From assembly GCA_963837335.1 (NCBI GenBank), contig CAWINS010000011.1, positions 186,001-250,000 on the forward strand: a stretch of 64,000 bases of DNA, in the 5' to 3' direction. The notes below the pieces were generated by a model. That model was not told where the DNA came from and did not search any database. It was given only the letters and a program-made list of their open reading frames with translations. Numbering within the stretch: the stretch's first letter is position 1; the number at the start of each line of letters is the position of its first letter. The DNA is from RYN-230 sp963837335. GTDB taxonomy: Bacteria > Actinomycetota > Actinomycetes > Streptosporangiales > Streptosporangiaceae. Below are positions 14,201 to 29,200 of the stretch, in pieces. The position numbers were made by a program, and so were the translations under genes.

Positions 14201-17200
14201 TCCCCCAGCGGTTCCTGGCCCACGGCTCCCGCGATGAGGTCCTCGACGAGATCGGCCTGGTCCCGCAGCACCTGGCCCGGCAGATCACCGAGGCCGTGGC
14301 CCAGCTGGACCCGGAGCTGGCCGACAACCCCCAAGGATGACTCCGTGAGGACACTCGAGGTCGCCGTGGTGGGCTCCGGCCCGGCTGGCATCTACACGGC
14401 TGAAGCACTCATCAAGCAGGTTGCGGCCCTGGCCCCGGCGGGAACCGTTCGGGTGGATGTTCTGGACCGGCTGCCCACTCCCTACGGCCTGGTCCGCTAC
14501 GGTGTCGCGCCGGACCACCCGTCCATCCGGTCCATCGCCGACTACCTTCGCGGCGTGCTGGAGCACCCGGACGTCCGGTTCCTGGGCGGCGTGCACCTCG
14601 GTGACGACGTCACCCGGGACGACCTGCTGGCCAGCTACGACGCGGTGGTCTACGCGACCGGGGCGATGCGGGACCGGCGGATGGGCATCCCCGGCGAGGA
14701 CCTGCCCGGCAGCTACGCGGCCACCGACTTCGTCAACTGGTACTGCGGCCATCCCGACTCCCCGGCCGAGGCCTTCACCCTGGATGCCGAGTCGGTGGCG
14801 GTGGTCGGGGTCGGCAACGTGGCCGTGGACGTGGCCCGCATCCTGGCCCGGGACCCGGCCACGCTGCGTTCCACCGACATCCCCCAGCCCGTCCTGGACG
14901 CCCTCATGGCCAGCAAGGTCCGTGAGGTGCACATGATCGGCCGCCGTGGGCCCGCGCAGGCCAAGTTCACCACCAAGGAACTACGGGAGCTGGGCGAACT
15001 GGCCGACGTGGACATCGAGGTGCGGCCGGGCGAAATCGATCTCGACGCGTTCGACCCGACCGGGCAGAGCGCCGAGCTGGCCACGCAGTGACCGCCGGGT
15101 CCGCGGCAACCTCGCGGTGCTGAGGGACTGGGCCGCGCGTCCGGCCGGGACCGGAGGGCGGCGGCTCGCGATCCGGTTCTGGCTCCGGCCGGCCGCGATC
15201 GAGAGCAGCGTGATCGAGGGCCCGGGCCGGGTGTCCGGGCTGACGGTGGAGCGCACCCGGCTCGACGAGCAGGGCCGGTTCACCGGGACCGGCGAGTACG
15301 AGACCATCCCGGCCCAGATGGTGTTCCGCAGCGTGGGTTACCAGAGCGTGCCGCTGGATGGGGTGCCGTTCGACGAGAACACCGCCACGGTGCCCAACGC
15401 CGAGGGCCGGGTGCTGGGCCCGGACGGCGCGCCGCTGCCGGGGGAGTACGTCGCGGGCTGGCTCAAGCGCGGCCCCACCGGGGTGGTGGGCACGAATAAG
15501 TCCGATGCGGCCGGGACCGTCCGGTCCCTGCTGGCCGACCTGTCCGGCGCCACGTCCGGGGACCGGGGCGCCCGGATGCCGTTCGCGGAGGTGCTGGCCG
15601 CCCGCGGGGTGCGTCCGGTGAGCTACGTGGACTGGCTCCGGGTGGAGGCCGCCGAGGCGGAACTGGCCGCCGCGCTCGACCGTGGTGAGCGGGTGAAGAT
15701 CGGTGACCGGGGGGCCATCGAGGCATTGTGCCGGCCCTCGGCCGGCTGACCCGGACCTGGCGTGGGCTTTCCGGGCTGATTACTGGCGGGATGGCGCTCG
15801 CCATCCGGCCGCCGTCGCCGCTGCGCTGCGCGGAGGGTAGCGCTTGATACCGCTTTGCGGGTAAACGGCGCTCTGTTGAACTGGACAAACGCGACCCTTG
15901 GCGATATTGAAAACAGGGGGGCAGGAAGTCTTGACGGGCCGGGCACGGGGGACAATGACGACATGACTGTCGGAGAGGTGAGCCCTCAGCGGACTTCGGA
16001 CGAGAACGGCGCGAGCGGGGCGCCGAGTCCTGAAGCGGCGGGCGTGGCGGACGATCTGCCGCCCGACCGCTATATCGAACGCGAGGGCAGCTGGCTCCGG
16101 TTCAACCAGCGGGTGCTGGAACTCGCCCAGGATGAGACCATCCCGCTGCTGGAGCGGGTGCGCTTCATGGCCATCTTCGCCAGCAACCTGGACGAGTTCT
16201 TCATGGTCCGGGTGGCGGGCCGGATGCGCCGGATGGCCACCGGGCTCCCGGTGGAGGGCGTGACCACCGGGATGCCTGCGGACCAGGTGCTGGAGCAGAC
16301 CCTCGAAACGGCTCGTGAGCTCAGCCTGGAGCACGCGGAGTACTTCAATAACGCCATCCGGCCGGCCCTGGCCCAGGAGGGCATCGAGATCCTGCGCTGG
16401 AAGGAGCTCTCCCCCGACGAGCAGGAGAGTCTGCACCAGCTGTTCCGCGACCGGATCTACCCGGTGCTCACCCCGCTGGTGGTCGACCCGGCGCACCCGT
16501 TCCCGTACATCTCCGGGCTGTCGCTCAGCCTGGCGGTCATGATCACGGAGCCGGACACCGGGCTGACCATGTTCGCCCGGGTGAAGGTGCCCCCCCTGCT
16601 GCCCCGCTTCCTCACCGTCAGCAAGTACCGGTTCGTGCCGCTGGAAGACGTGATCGCCGCCCACCTCACCGAGCTGTTCACCGGGCTGGAGATCCTGGAA
16701 CACCACGTGTTCCGGGTCACCCGGGCCCGGGAGCTGGAGGTGGACGAGGACGTCACCGAGGACCTCATGCAGTCGCTGGAGCGCGAACTGCTCCGGCGCC
16801 GCACGGAGCCGCCGGTCCGCCTGGAGGTGGAGGAGTCCATTTCCGCCGAGGTGCTCAACCGGCTGGTCACCGAGCTGGGTGTCGATCGCCGGGCCGTCTA
16901 CCATCTGCCCGGGCCGCTGGACCTGACCGGGCTGAACGCCATCGCCGACCTGGACATCCGGCGCCTGAAGTACCCCGCCTTCGTGCCCTCGGAGGCGGCG
17001 TTCCCGCACGACGGCGACGTCTTCAGCACCCTGGACAAGCAGGATGTCCTGGTCCACCATCCCTACGACTCGTTCACCGCGACCGTGGAGCGGCTGACGG
17101 TGGAAGCGGCCGCGGACCCGCGGGTCCTGGCCATCAAGCAGACGCTGTACCGGACCAGTGACTCCTCGCCGATCGTGGACGCGCTGATCGACGCGGCCGA

Positions 17201-20200
17201 GGCGGGCAAGCAGGTCGTGGTGGTGGTGGAGCTGAAGGCGCGCTTCGATGAGCGGGCCAACATCCTGTGGGCGCGCAAGCTGGAGCAAGCCGGGTGCCAC
17301 GTGGTCTACGGGTTCGTGGACCTCAAGACGCACTGCAAGATGGCGCTGGTCGTCAGGGAGGAACCGGACGGCTCGCTGCGCCGCTACTGCCACATCGGGA
17401 CCGGTAACTACAACTCGTCCACGGCCCGGCTGTATGAGGACTACGGCCTGCTCACGTCGGATCCGGACGTGGGTGGCGACGCCACCGATCTGTTCAACGT
17501 GCTCACCGGGTACAGCCGCAAGACTTCCTACGATCGGTTCCTGGTCGCCCCCTACGCCCTCCGGGCTGGCCTGCTGGAGCAGATCGAGAGGCAGACGGCC
17601 CGGCAGCGCGACGGCCAGCCGGCCCGGATCCAGCTGAAGTGCAACGCGATCGTCGACGAGGCCGTGGTCGACGCCCTGTACCGGGCCTCGCGCGCCGGGG
17701 TGCCGGTCAACTTGTGGGTCCGCGGCATCTGCTCGCTGCGGCCGGGCCTGCCCGGGCTGTCGGAGAACATCCGGGTGCGCAGCATCCTGGGCCGCTTCCT
17801 GGAGCACTCGCGGATCTACGCGTTCGGGACCCGGGACGACCCCGAGGGGAAGGTCTGGATCGGCAGCGCCGACCTCATGCACCGGAACCTGGACCGCCGG
17901 GTCGAGCTGCTCTGCTCGGTGAAGGAGCCGCGATCAGCAGCGGGAGCTCAGGGCCCTGGTCAACGCGGCCATGGACGAGGTCACCAGTTCCTGGTGGCTG
18001 TCCGGCGACGGTACCTGGACCAGGCACCACCTGGACGCCGACGGGAAGCCCCTGCGCGACCTGCAGGAGTACCTGCTGGCGCGGCGTGGGCACCTGACTG
18101 ACGGCTGACGGCGTGGAAGCCAAACCAGAAGGCACCGAGATCCGGGCCGCGGGCGCCGTGGTCTGGCGGCCCGGGACCGACGGTCCCGAGGTAGCGCTGG
18201 TCCACCGCAGCCGCTACGACGACTGGAGCCTGCCCAAGGGAAAGGCCCTGGCCGGGGAGCATGTCCTGCTGACCGCGGTCCGCGAGGTGGAGGAGGAGAC
18301 CGGGATCCGGGTGGTCCTGGGCCGGCGTCTGCCGTCCACTCACTACCAGATGCACGGCAACCGGCCGAAGACCGTCGATTACTGGGCGGCGAAGCCCGCC
18401 GGCGGCCCCCAGCCCGCCTTCGTCCCGAACGACGAGGTCGACCAGGTGGCCTGGCTGGGCATACCGGCCGCCCTGGACCGGCTGAGCTACCCGCATGACG
18501 CGGCCGTGCTCGACGAGTTCGCGGCCGGCCCGCCCGACACGATCCCTTTCATCCTGGTCCGGCACGCCTCGGCGGGAAACAAGGACGAATGGCGGGCGGC
18601 CGGGCACGGCGACGACCTGAAACGGCCGCTGGACGACGAGGGACTACGGCAGCGGCAGCAGCTGGCCTCGCTGCTGCGGTGCTACGCGACCGGGCAGGTG
18701 TTCAGCTCGCTGGCCGAGCGCTGCGTCGAGACAGTCCAGCCGTACGCGGAGGCCACCGGGCAGGGCGTGCATCCTGATCCGTCGCTCACCGTGGGACTGG
18801 CCGCGGCCGGTGACGCGCGGCGCCAGGTGGACGAGATCCTCGGCAGCAGGCTGCCCGCGGTGCTCTGCGGCCACCGGGAGAACCTCTCGCTGATCCTGGA
18901 AGAGGCCTGCGCGGTGCTCGGCGCGAAGGCCACCGAGAGCGGGCCGCTGCCGCTGGGCGGTTTCTGGGCTCTGCACGTCGGGTGGAACGTCCTGGCCTCC
19001 CAGGAAGAGCATCACCTGGTCGACGGCTGAGCGGTTGACTGTCTGCACCCACCCAGTCGTGGTGCCCGGGAGGTGGCCTGATGCTGCTCATCGTCGGTGA
19101 GGCACTCGCCGCTTTCATGCGCCAGCTCGCCACTGACGCCGATCAGGACCTGCCCTTTTCCGGTCCGTGGGCGAGCGGGGCTCCGGCTATCGCCGCTTAC
19201 TCAGCCTCGATGCTCGGTGCCCCCACCCACCTGGTCGCCGGGATCGGCCAGGACGCTGCCGGAGACAACATCCGGAGCCGCCTGTCCGCCGCGGGCGTGA
19301 CCTGCCACGAAAGCAGCGGCGGCCAGCTCAGGCCGACCGCGGCCGCGTACATCACCTATTACCTGGACGGTCACCGCGAGTTCGAGTTCGAGGTCGCGGA
19401 CACCGCAGCCACCGCCGTGCTGGAAGCGGACCTGGCCAGCCTGCCGGAGTCAGCGTCGTGGCTGCACCTTTCCGGGTCAGCGCTGCTGTTCGGTGAACCG
19501 CTGGCCGCCTCGGCGATGAGCGCGCTCCGCCGGGCGCGCGCGGCCGGGGCCACCGTGTCAGTGGATCCGAACGTGCGGACCGAGGCACTGACTCCATGCC
19601 GCGGGCGCACTGCTCGCTGAGGCGCTGACCCTGGCCCACGTGATCTTCCCGAGCACCGGGGAGATCGAGGCGCTCGGCCTGTCGGTGGCGGAACTGACCG
19701 GGCGGGGGGCCACGGTGTGCAGCACCGACGGCCCGCACGGTGCCCGGCTGGAGACGCGCGAGGGAACCTGGGTGATCCCGGCCGAGTCGTCTGATCCCGT
19801 TGACACCGACGGGGCCGGGGATAACTTCGCCGGCGGGTACATCGCGGCCAGCATGGCCGGCGCGACGCCGCAGGAGGCCGCCCGGGCCGGGTCCCGCGCT
19901 GCCGCGGAATCGATCGCGGTCCTCGGCCCGATGGAGGCCGGGCTCACCCGGTGGCGGCGCCGGTGATCGCTGGCCGCCCTCAGACTCCGGCTATGTCCCA
20001 GTCCATCGTGGCGGGCAGGGCCCCCTCGAAGATCAGCAGCCAGCGCTTGATCTCGATGCCGGTGCCGCCGCTGTAACCGCCCAGCCCGTTGCCCGCCACC
20101 ACCCGGTGGCACGGGACGATCAGCGGAAGCGGGTTGGAGCCCATGATCCGCCCGATGGCGCGGGCCGGGAGTGAGATCCCGTCCGGTCCGGCCACGGCGC

Positions 20201-23200
20201 GCTGGGCCAGGTCCCCGTACGTGAGCGTCTCCCCGTAGCCGGCCGAGTCGTAGAGCACCGACAGCACCTGGTGCTGGGCCCGGGAACAGCCGGACCAGTC
20301 CAGCGGCAGATCGAACACCTGACGCTGCCCGGCGAAGTACTCGGCCAGCTGGTCCCGGGCCGCACCCAGCAGGCCCGCGGCGGCCTGGCTCGCCCCGGGA
20401 TCCTGCCCGGGCCGGCCGGGGCCACCGGGCGTCCTGAAGTCAACTCGGGCCACGCCCGCGGGGCTGCAGCCCACCGCGAGCGGCCCGACCGGCGAACTCA
20501 GCGTGGCCCAGCTCAGTGCGGCCGGGCCGGGTGTGGCCGGGCCCGGTGTGGTCGGCCGGGCCCGGAGTTGCTGAGCTTTGAGCTGCTGAGCCCGGTGTCG
20601 CCCTGGCCAGTCCGGTCATGGTTCCCCATCCGCCTTCTGTCGGCCCAGGGTTGAGACTACGCACCCGCACTGACATTTTCGGCCGCCCGCCTGGCATTTC
20701 GGCAGCCGGCCTGGACCCGCGGCCCGTTGTCGGTGCTGCCACCTACGCTCGGTCCCAGGTCACGCGCCCGCTGGGAGGCACCATGGACGAGGCACCAGTG
20801 CTGAGGCTCTCCGGTGTGGTTCTCGACTCGCCGGACGCGGGGGAGCTGGCGGCCTTCTACCGCCGATTGCTGGGCTGGGCGGTGGAGGAGGACGAGCCGG
20901 ACTGGGTCCGGCTGCGTTCCCCGGCCGGCGGATCCGGGCTGTCGTTCCAGACCGAGCCCCGCTACGTGCGGCCGGTGTGGCCCGCCGGGCCCGGTGACCC
21001 GCAGATGTCCGTCCACCTGGACATCGTGGTCGAGGACCTGGCGATAGCGGGCCGCCATGCCATCGCGGCCGGCGCGGTGCTGGCTGACTACCAGCCTCAA
21101 GACGACGTGCGCGTCTACCTGGACCCGGCCGGCCACCCGTTCTGCCTGGCCCTGTCCGATTAGCCCGGCGAGGCCGGCGGACCTGGCCCCGCCGGTGAGG
21201 CCGGCCGGCCCGGCTCATCCTGCCCCGGGCCCAGCCGGTCATCGATGATCGCGCCGATCCGGGCGGTCTCATCCGCGACCCGGCCCAGCAAGCGGTCGAA
21301 CTCGCCCGGGGTGAGCTGGTCACGATGCCGGTAGTACTCGGCCAGGCCGCCCAGGACGCTGAGCGGCTTGCGCAGCTCCCGGCCGGTAGCGGCGATGGCC
21401 TGGCGTTTCTGCTCGGCGGCCCGGCGGGCCACCGACCCGGGCTCGCCGGCCGGGGCCCGGAGCTGCCCGAGCTGGGCCGCCACGGCGCTCAGTGCCGGTG
21501 CCACCCGGTCCGGGCGGAGCATGGCGCGGATCACCCAGGCGGCCAGGCATCCGGCGGCCAGCAGCACGAGGCCGCTCGCAGCCAGCAGCATGACAGCCAG
21601 GCGGCTGGTGGCCTCTCCGATGCGGGCCAGGCTGACGCTCACCACGAGGGTGCCCGGGGAGCCGGTCCCGGCGGGGCTGGTGACGTGGAGGTCGAAGTCC
21701 TCGGCGCTGTAGGCGTAAGGGATACGGTGCGCCCGGTAGCGGATCGGCTCGGCGATGGCCAGATAGCTGCCGTGCCGGACAGGCCGGACCGCGGCCGGCC
21801 GGTGCCGGCTCGCCAGGACCCGGGCCGCCGCCGCGTGCAGGCCCGGCCCGGCCAGACGGTCCGGACCGGTCCGCAGGACCAGCTGGCCACCGGACCCGCG
21901 CACCTCGATACTCACCCCGCCCGCCCCGGCGGCGAGGTCGCGGAGCTCCGGGGGCACCGGTCGCGGGTCGCGAGACCGGCGTGAGCAGGAACGGGCGGCT
22001 GGTGAGCTGCCCCGCGTAGGCGCGCAGCTGCTGCGTCGGCCTGCCGGGTCAGCTCGCTCCGGGTGGCCGAGACACTGGCCACCACGATGATCCCGGCTCC
22101 GGCGGCCAGCAGGCACACGGCCGCGGCGACCAGTCGCACCCTGAGCGAGGGCCGCACCGGTCGCCGGGTGAGGATCTTCCACCGGGGCACGCCGTCCTGC
22201 CGCACTCCACCAGTCTGCCGCCTGCGGCCGCGTTCCGCCCGCCCTGAACCGGAGGGTGGGCCTGTGTACCTAGATGGGTACGTAACTGCTCTGGTACATT
22301 CGCGCTATGGAAGCTGTTCTGCGGGCCCTGGCGGACCAGAGCCGGCGGACGATGCTGGACACCTTGACTGGCGGCCCGGCAACCGCGGGTGAGCTGGCGG
22401 CGCTGCTGCCGATTGCCCGCCCGGGGGTATCGCGGCACCTGCGGGTGCTGCGTGAGGCGGGACTGGTCAACGTCCGCCAGGAGGCGCAACGGCGCGTTTA
22501 CAGTCTTCGTCCCGAGCCGTTCGCCGAGGTCGATGAATGGCTGGGCCGGTACCGCGCCTTGTGGGAACAGCGGCTGGACGCCCTGCACACCGAGGTGGCG
22601 CGGGGGAAACGCGAACGAAGGAGCGCCAGATGACCAGCAACGCAGGTGGCAGCGGCCGCATCCTCGGCAGCCTGCGATCAGCAGATGGCCAGGGCGTCGT
22701 GCGGATGGAAGACCGCTTCGACACCGATATCGGCGACCTGTGGTCCGCACTCACCGATCCGCGCCGTCTCGCCCGCTGGCTCGGCGACGTCGAGGGCGAT
22801 CTGCGCCTGCGCGGTGACTTCCGGGCCCGCTTCTTCGCCAGCGGCTGGGAAGGCACCGGGCGGGTGGAAGCATGCGAGCCCCCGCGGCATCTCCTGGTGC
22901 TGACCAAGGACCCGGACGTGCCGTACGAGCTGGTCATCGAGGCCACGCTGACCGCCGATGGCGACCAGACCATCCTGGTCCTGGAGGAACGGGGCATGCC
23001 GCTGGACCAGCTCGCCGCCTACGGGGCCGGGATCCAGGTCCATGTCGAAGATCTCGCCGCGCACATCGCCGGGCGCGGGCGCGGTGACGCCGAGCCGCGG
23101 TGGAGGGAGCTCCTGCCTGCCTATCAGGACCTGGCCGCCAATGTCGGCTAGCCCGCTGCTGCGAAGGGGGTCACGGCGACCTGCTCGTTGATCAGGCCGC

Positions 23201-26200
23201 GAGGCCGCCGAGCCAGTTCTGCCACGCTTCGGTCTCGGTCGACGGGTCGCGGTCGTCGAAGTAGTGCGCGGTCGCGAAGACCATGTCGTTGTAGCCGTGG
23301 ATCAGCATGTACATCGCGTCGTCGGTACGCATGCCCACGAAGCTCGGCGAGCCCACGAACTCCACGGTGCCGTCGACCGGCTCGATCCCGGGCACGCTGA
23401 GCCGCGCCGGCTGACCGTCCGCCGCGTCCGCGCTGACGCCGACTGCCGCCGTCATGGCCGCCCACGAGTCCTTGGTGACCGGCCCCGGTATGAACAGCGA
23501 GTGCTTCGCGGTGCGCGGTGCGAAGTGCGTCAGGTAGACGGCGAGCTTCGTCATGTAGGCGTGGTCGCCGACGGACAGGCCGTTGTATTCGGCCTCCCAG
23601 TTCTCGCCGAGGAGACCACTGTGCACCACGCGCACCACCGCGCCGCCGCCGCCGCGCGGCTCGATGAGCCACTCGAAGGCCATGAACGTGCCGTCCGGCT
23701 TCTTGTCTTCCTGCGTTGCGAACCGGTGACCGGGTTCCCAGGCGGTGATGCTGGAGCTGGACACCTCGCCGAACATGGTGAACGTGCTGGTCTTGCTGGC
23801 GCTGTCGATTTCGGTGCGCCCCATGAGCCAGGAGTCGACTCCCGGCCCCGACGCGATCGCCTCCCACACCTCGTCCGGCGTGGCGTCGACGCTGAACTCG
23901 TTGCGTACCTCGAATGGATGTGTCATGACTGCTGCTCCTCTGCTGGCGGGTCGGCGTCTTCGGTGATGCTCGGGTGCACCGCGACGATAAGGCGGTGCGG
24001 CCGACCAGTCTGGGTCTGGTATTTACCGATAATTCCGGTGATCGCGTCCGTGAGCTCACCCAGGAAAGCGGCGCGATCAGCCGGCTTCGCGAACCGCACC
24101 TCGGCGTCGAGCCCGAACGTGGCGAGCGGCTTGCCGGCCCGCGCCGCCCCGTTGATGAGCGCGCCCGTCTCCCGGACGAGCCGCGCGGCGAGCGCGAGCA
24201 GCCAGCGCGCGGACAGCCGATCGGGCGACCGGGCCGGATCGGGCGCGACCGCGGCGAGCGCGGCCGGCGAGATCACGTAGGCCGCGGCGGAAGCCCGCAC
24301 GACCCGCTCGGTCATGTTGCCCTTGCGGCGCTCCTCGACCAACTCCACCAGACCGTGCTGCTCAAGGGTCTTAACGTGGTAGTTGACCTTCTGCCGGGCC
24401 AGCCCAAGCCGCGCCGCGAGTGTGGTCGCGGTGTGTGGCTCGGCCAGCTCCGCGAGCATCCGGGCCCGGATCGGATCGAGTGAGACCTCCGCGGCTGCGG
24501 CATCCTCGATCACCGCGACATCTTGCATGCCACCACCCTGTCACCGACAATTCTTATCGTCAAGACTGTAAGAACTGTCTGGAAGAATTTTCTTTTCCGT
24601 GCTGGCCGTGGTCATGTACCGCTGTGTGGTGCCAGCCCGCCCGGTCGCCGTCCTGGGAAGATAGCGGCATGGAACGTGTGCTTGGAATCGGTGGGTACTT
24701 CATCCGGGCCGCCGACCCGGCGGCGCTGGGCGCGTGGTACCGCGAGTGCCTGGGCCTGGACGCCGATGAGCACGGCCTGTGGCATCCGGAACCCGGGCTG
24801 ACGGTGTTCGCGACGTTCGAGTCCGGGACCGGCTACTTCGGGTCTCCCGCCCAGCAGACCATGCTCAACTTCCGGGTCCGCGACCTGGATGCGATGCTCG
24901 CCCAATTGCGCGCCCAGGGAGCGGACGTGGCCGCGGAGACGCAGGACATGGAGGGCGTCGGCCGGTTCGGCTGGGTCACCGATCCCGAGGGCAATCGGGT
25001 CGAGCTGTGGCAGCCCGCCTGACCGCGCGGGGAAGGTCGTTACTCGTCGCCCTTTTCGGCTAGCCGGAGCAGCGCGCCAGCGATAGGCCCCGAGGTGAGT
25101 TCTACCTGCCAGGGCCGCGCCCCGTAGCCGGCCAGATGAGCGGCGACCGCCTCGCCGGTCACCGGGTCCGGCGGCTGCCAGGCCAGCCTGCGCACCGAAT
25201 CGGGCTGCAGCATGTTCTCGGCGGGCAGCGAGTGCTCGTCGGAGAGGGCCGCGATGACCGTCCGCACTGCGGCCAGCCGCCGGGCCGCCTCAGGGTCCCG
25301 CTCGTGCCAGCGGTGCGCGGGCGGCGGACCATCCGATACCTGGGCGGAGGGCCGGGGGAGCGCCTGGTCGGCCTCGGTGTGCGCGCGGCGGATGGCGGCG
25401 AACCACTCCTGGGCGTGCCGCTTGGCCCCGCGGCCCTTGAATCCGGACACCCCGAGCAGGGCGGCGGCCGTGGTCGGGGCCGCGCGCGCCGCCTCGACGA
25501 TGGCCGAATCCGGCAGCACCCGGCCGGGCGACAGGTCGCGCCGCTGGGCGATCCGGTCGCGCTCCAGCCATAGTTCCCGGACGATGGCCAGGCCGCGGCG
25601 GGTACGCACCCGGTGAATGCCGGACGTGCGGCGCCAGGGGTCAGTCCGCGGCGGGGGCGGCCCGGCGTTGAGCACGGCCGCGAACTCCTGCCGGGCCCAC
25701 TCATCCTTGCCCTGGTCCAGGAGTTCCGCCGCCAGCGCGTCCCGCAGGTCCACCAGGACCTCGACGTCGAGCGCGGCGTAGCGGAGCCAGTCGTCAGGCA
25801 GCGGGCGGGTGGACCAGTCCGCGGCCGCGTAACCCTTCTCCAGGGCCAGGCCGAGGACGTTCTCGACCAGCGGGCCGAGCCCTACCCGCGGGTAACCGAG
25901 CAGCCGCCCGGCCAGTTCGGTGTCAAACAGCCGCTGCGGCCGGTATCCGAGGTCCGCCAGGCAGGGCAGGTCCTGCGAGGCCGCGTGCAGCACCGCTTCG
26001 GTGCCGCTGAGCGCCGCATCCAGTTCCGACAGGTTCGGGCAGGCCACCGGGTCGATCAGCACGGTCCCGGCGCCCCGGCGGCGCAACTGGACCAGGAAGG
26101 CCCGGTGACCGTAACGGAAACCGGACGCCCGTTCGGCGTCCACCGCCACCGGCCCGTCACCCGCGCCCAGCGCGCGGACTGCTTCACCGAGCGCGCCGGC

Positions 26201-29200
26201 CGACGTCACCAGCGGTGGCAGGCCATCACGAGGCTCCAGCAGCGGGATGGCCGGCGGGCGTTCGGGTGGCTGTTGCGCAGCGGACGTCTCCGGCTCCAGC
26301 GGCTGGCTGGCCTCGTCTGTCACTGCGGCCGCCGGCTGCTCGGCAGCGCCGTCACGCCTTCGGACAGCGGTGGCAGGCCGGCCGCCGTGCAGAGCGCATC
26401 ACACCACGCGGCCAGGTGCCCATCCAGGACCTCCGGTCCGGGGGTGCTGCCGGAGCCAGCCGGGGAACAGCGCCGGCGACCAGGATGCCCGTAGCTCGAA
26501 CCCAGTGGCCGCAGGCTCGGATTCCTTGGCCCCGAAACCCTCGGTGACAACCGTGGTCACCGTGCCGCTCGGCTCGGCGTAGCCGCTGGTGCGCTGGCCC
26601 AGCGCCTCGGTCAGCCAGGTCCAGCCCACCTGCCCGATGAGCGGATCCTCGGCGATGTCCGGGTCCAGGTCGGCGTGGATGTAGGCGATGACCCGCAACG
26701 ACCCCGCCCAGCCGGTCTGCCCCGCGGGGTCGTAGAGCAGCACGAGCCTGCCACTGGCGATTTCCTCGTCGTCCACCAGCACCGTGGCCGCCATCGCGCT
26801 GGCGTACGGGGCCAGGGTTCGCGGAGCCGGAACGTCCTCGAAGACCAGTTCCGGGCGCAGCCCGCCGAGCTGATCACGCTGGGCCTGCAGGCCGGCCACG
26901 ATGACGCCGAAACCGGCCGCGGCGTCGTCACCAGGCGGCATCGAAGGCTGAGCCGTGTCGCCCGCTGCCGCTGGTCCGCTGGCCTGCCTCATAAGGTGAG
27001 CGTACGTCGTCACCATGGACTGTCACGCGGCGCGCCCGGTCAACTCCGCCGCGGCGAGGGGCTGCCCGGGGGCCGGGAGGATGCCGAGGAGGACGGCACC
27101 GCCGCAGGCCATGCAGTACCATTCCGGGCAAATACCCTCGGATCCGTCAAGACAGCGTCCCGGATCAGGATGGACCTGGGCGAATGCCCTTATGTCCCGA
27201 CAATCCGTGCAATAGCCACTGATCTGGTTCACGGTCTCGTGACCTCCTCACCTATAGGTGCCGCAGGCGTCCTCATCTGGGGGTTTTGGGCTACGGCGCC
27301 AGGCAGGTGTCGATCGTGGCACGCGGAGCTCGCGGATCGGTGGATCTCGGACGGCGTGTCCCGATGTCACCTGGGCGGATGCCGCGGGTCAGCCCGCGTC
27401 CTGTGAGATCATCACTGATGTGGATGCGCAGCCCAAGACCCTCGATGAGTCTCCGTTCCTGCTGGCCTGCCGCCGCCAGCCGGTGCCGTACACGCCGGTC
27501 TGGTTCATGCGCCAGGCCGGCCGCTCGCTGCCCGAGTACCGGCGGGCGCGGGGCGGAATGCCGATGCTCAAAGCGTGCTCCCGGCCGGATGTCATTACCG
27601 AGATCACCCTGCAGCCGATGCGCAGGTACCCGGTGGACGCGGCCATCCTGTTCAGCGACATCGTGGTCCCGTTGCGGGCGGTGGGGCTGGATATCGACAT
27701 CAAGCCCGGCGTCGGCCCGGTGATCGGGGAGCCGATCCGCGGCGAGCGGGACCTGGAGCGGCTGCGCCCGCTCGAGCCCGGTGACGTGGGCTTCATTACC
27801 GAGGCCGTTACCGCGCTGGTGGCCGAGCTAGGCCCCAAACCCCTGATCGGCTTCGCGGGCGGCCCGTTCACGCTGGCCTCCTACCTGGTCGAGGGCGGGC
27901 CGTCCAAGAGCCACGACCTGACCAAGTCACTCATGTACGGCGACCCGGCCCTGTGGAACGCGCTGCTCGGCAGGCTGGCCGACATCACGATCAGCTTCCT
28001 GCGGGTACAGGTGGCCGCGGGTGCGTCAGCGATCCAGCTGTTCGACTCGTGGGCCGGCGCGGTCAGCCCGGAGGACTACCGGACCGGCGTGCTGCCGCAC
28101 AGCCGGCGGATCTTGCAGGCGCTGGCCGACACCGGCGTGCCCCGGATCCACTTCGGGGTGGCCACCGGGGAACTGCTCGGCATGATGGGCGAGGCGGGCG
28201 CGGACGTGGTCGGGGTGGACTGGCGGGTGCCGCTGGACGAGGCGGTCCGCCGGGTGGAGCCCGGCAAGGCGCTGCAGGGCAACCTGGACCCGGCGATCCT
28301 GCTCGCCCCGTGGGACGAGATCGAGCGGCGGGCCAAGGACGTCATCGGGCGCGGGCGGACGGCCGAGGGGCACATCTTCAATCTGGGGCACGGGGTGCTG
28401 CCGGCCACCAATCCGGACGTGCTGGCCCGGCTGACGGATCTGGTCCATGAGGCGTCGGCCCGGGAACCGTGCCTGGTTCGTAGGCTCGCTGCGCATCGCT
28501 GGCCGTCGCGCGCGACCGCTCGCTGCGCATCGCTGGCTGTCGTCGCGACGCCTCGCCGGTACTCCTTCTCCCAGCGCAATAAGCGCCGGGAGAAGGGCAC
28601 CAGCGCGCCGTCGCTCAGGGGCGGGCGGCCAGACCGGCGGGACCTGCGCTGCCTTGAGTCCCTGCCGTCGCTCAGGGCTGGGCGGCGGGATCGGCGGGGC
28701 CTGCGCTGCCTGGGCCCCCGCCGCCGAACAGGGACCTGCGGCGGAAGAGCCAGCGGCGGCTGCGGTAGACCGCGTAGCCGATCAGCGGCGAGGATCACGG
28801 CGAAGGGGAGGGCGGCGCCGGCTCCGGTCAGGACCACGTCGACGGAGCGGACCAGGCCGTGCCAGCCGGCCTTGAGGCCGCCGATGAAGCCGGCCGCCGC
28901 GTGGTGCTTCTTGTGCTGGGTGGCGGCTGCGGGGGCGACCAGGAGGAGGGTGACGGTGCCGAAGGAGGTCTCGTGGTTCAGGGCACGCTGGCGGGCCAGG
29001 AGGGACTCCAGGGTGGACTCTTCGGCGTTGATCTGGTTCTGGACGGTGAGCAGGCTGCTGACTGAGCCTGCGTGGCGCAGCAGGCTGCGCAGCTGGCTGA
29101 TCGCCGCCTCGGCTGACGTCACCCGGCTGGTCACGTCGGCGACGGTCTGGGTGACGTCCTGGGCGTGCTGGGACATCGCCAGCCTGGCGCCCAGCTCGGT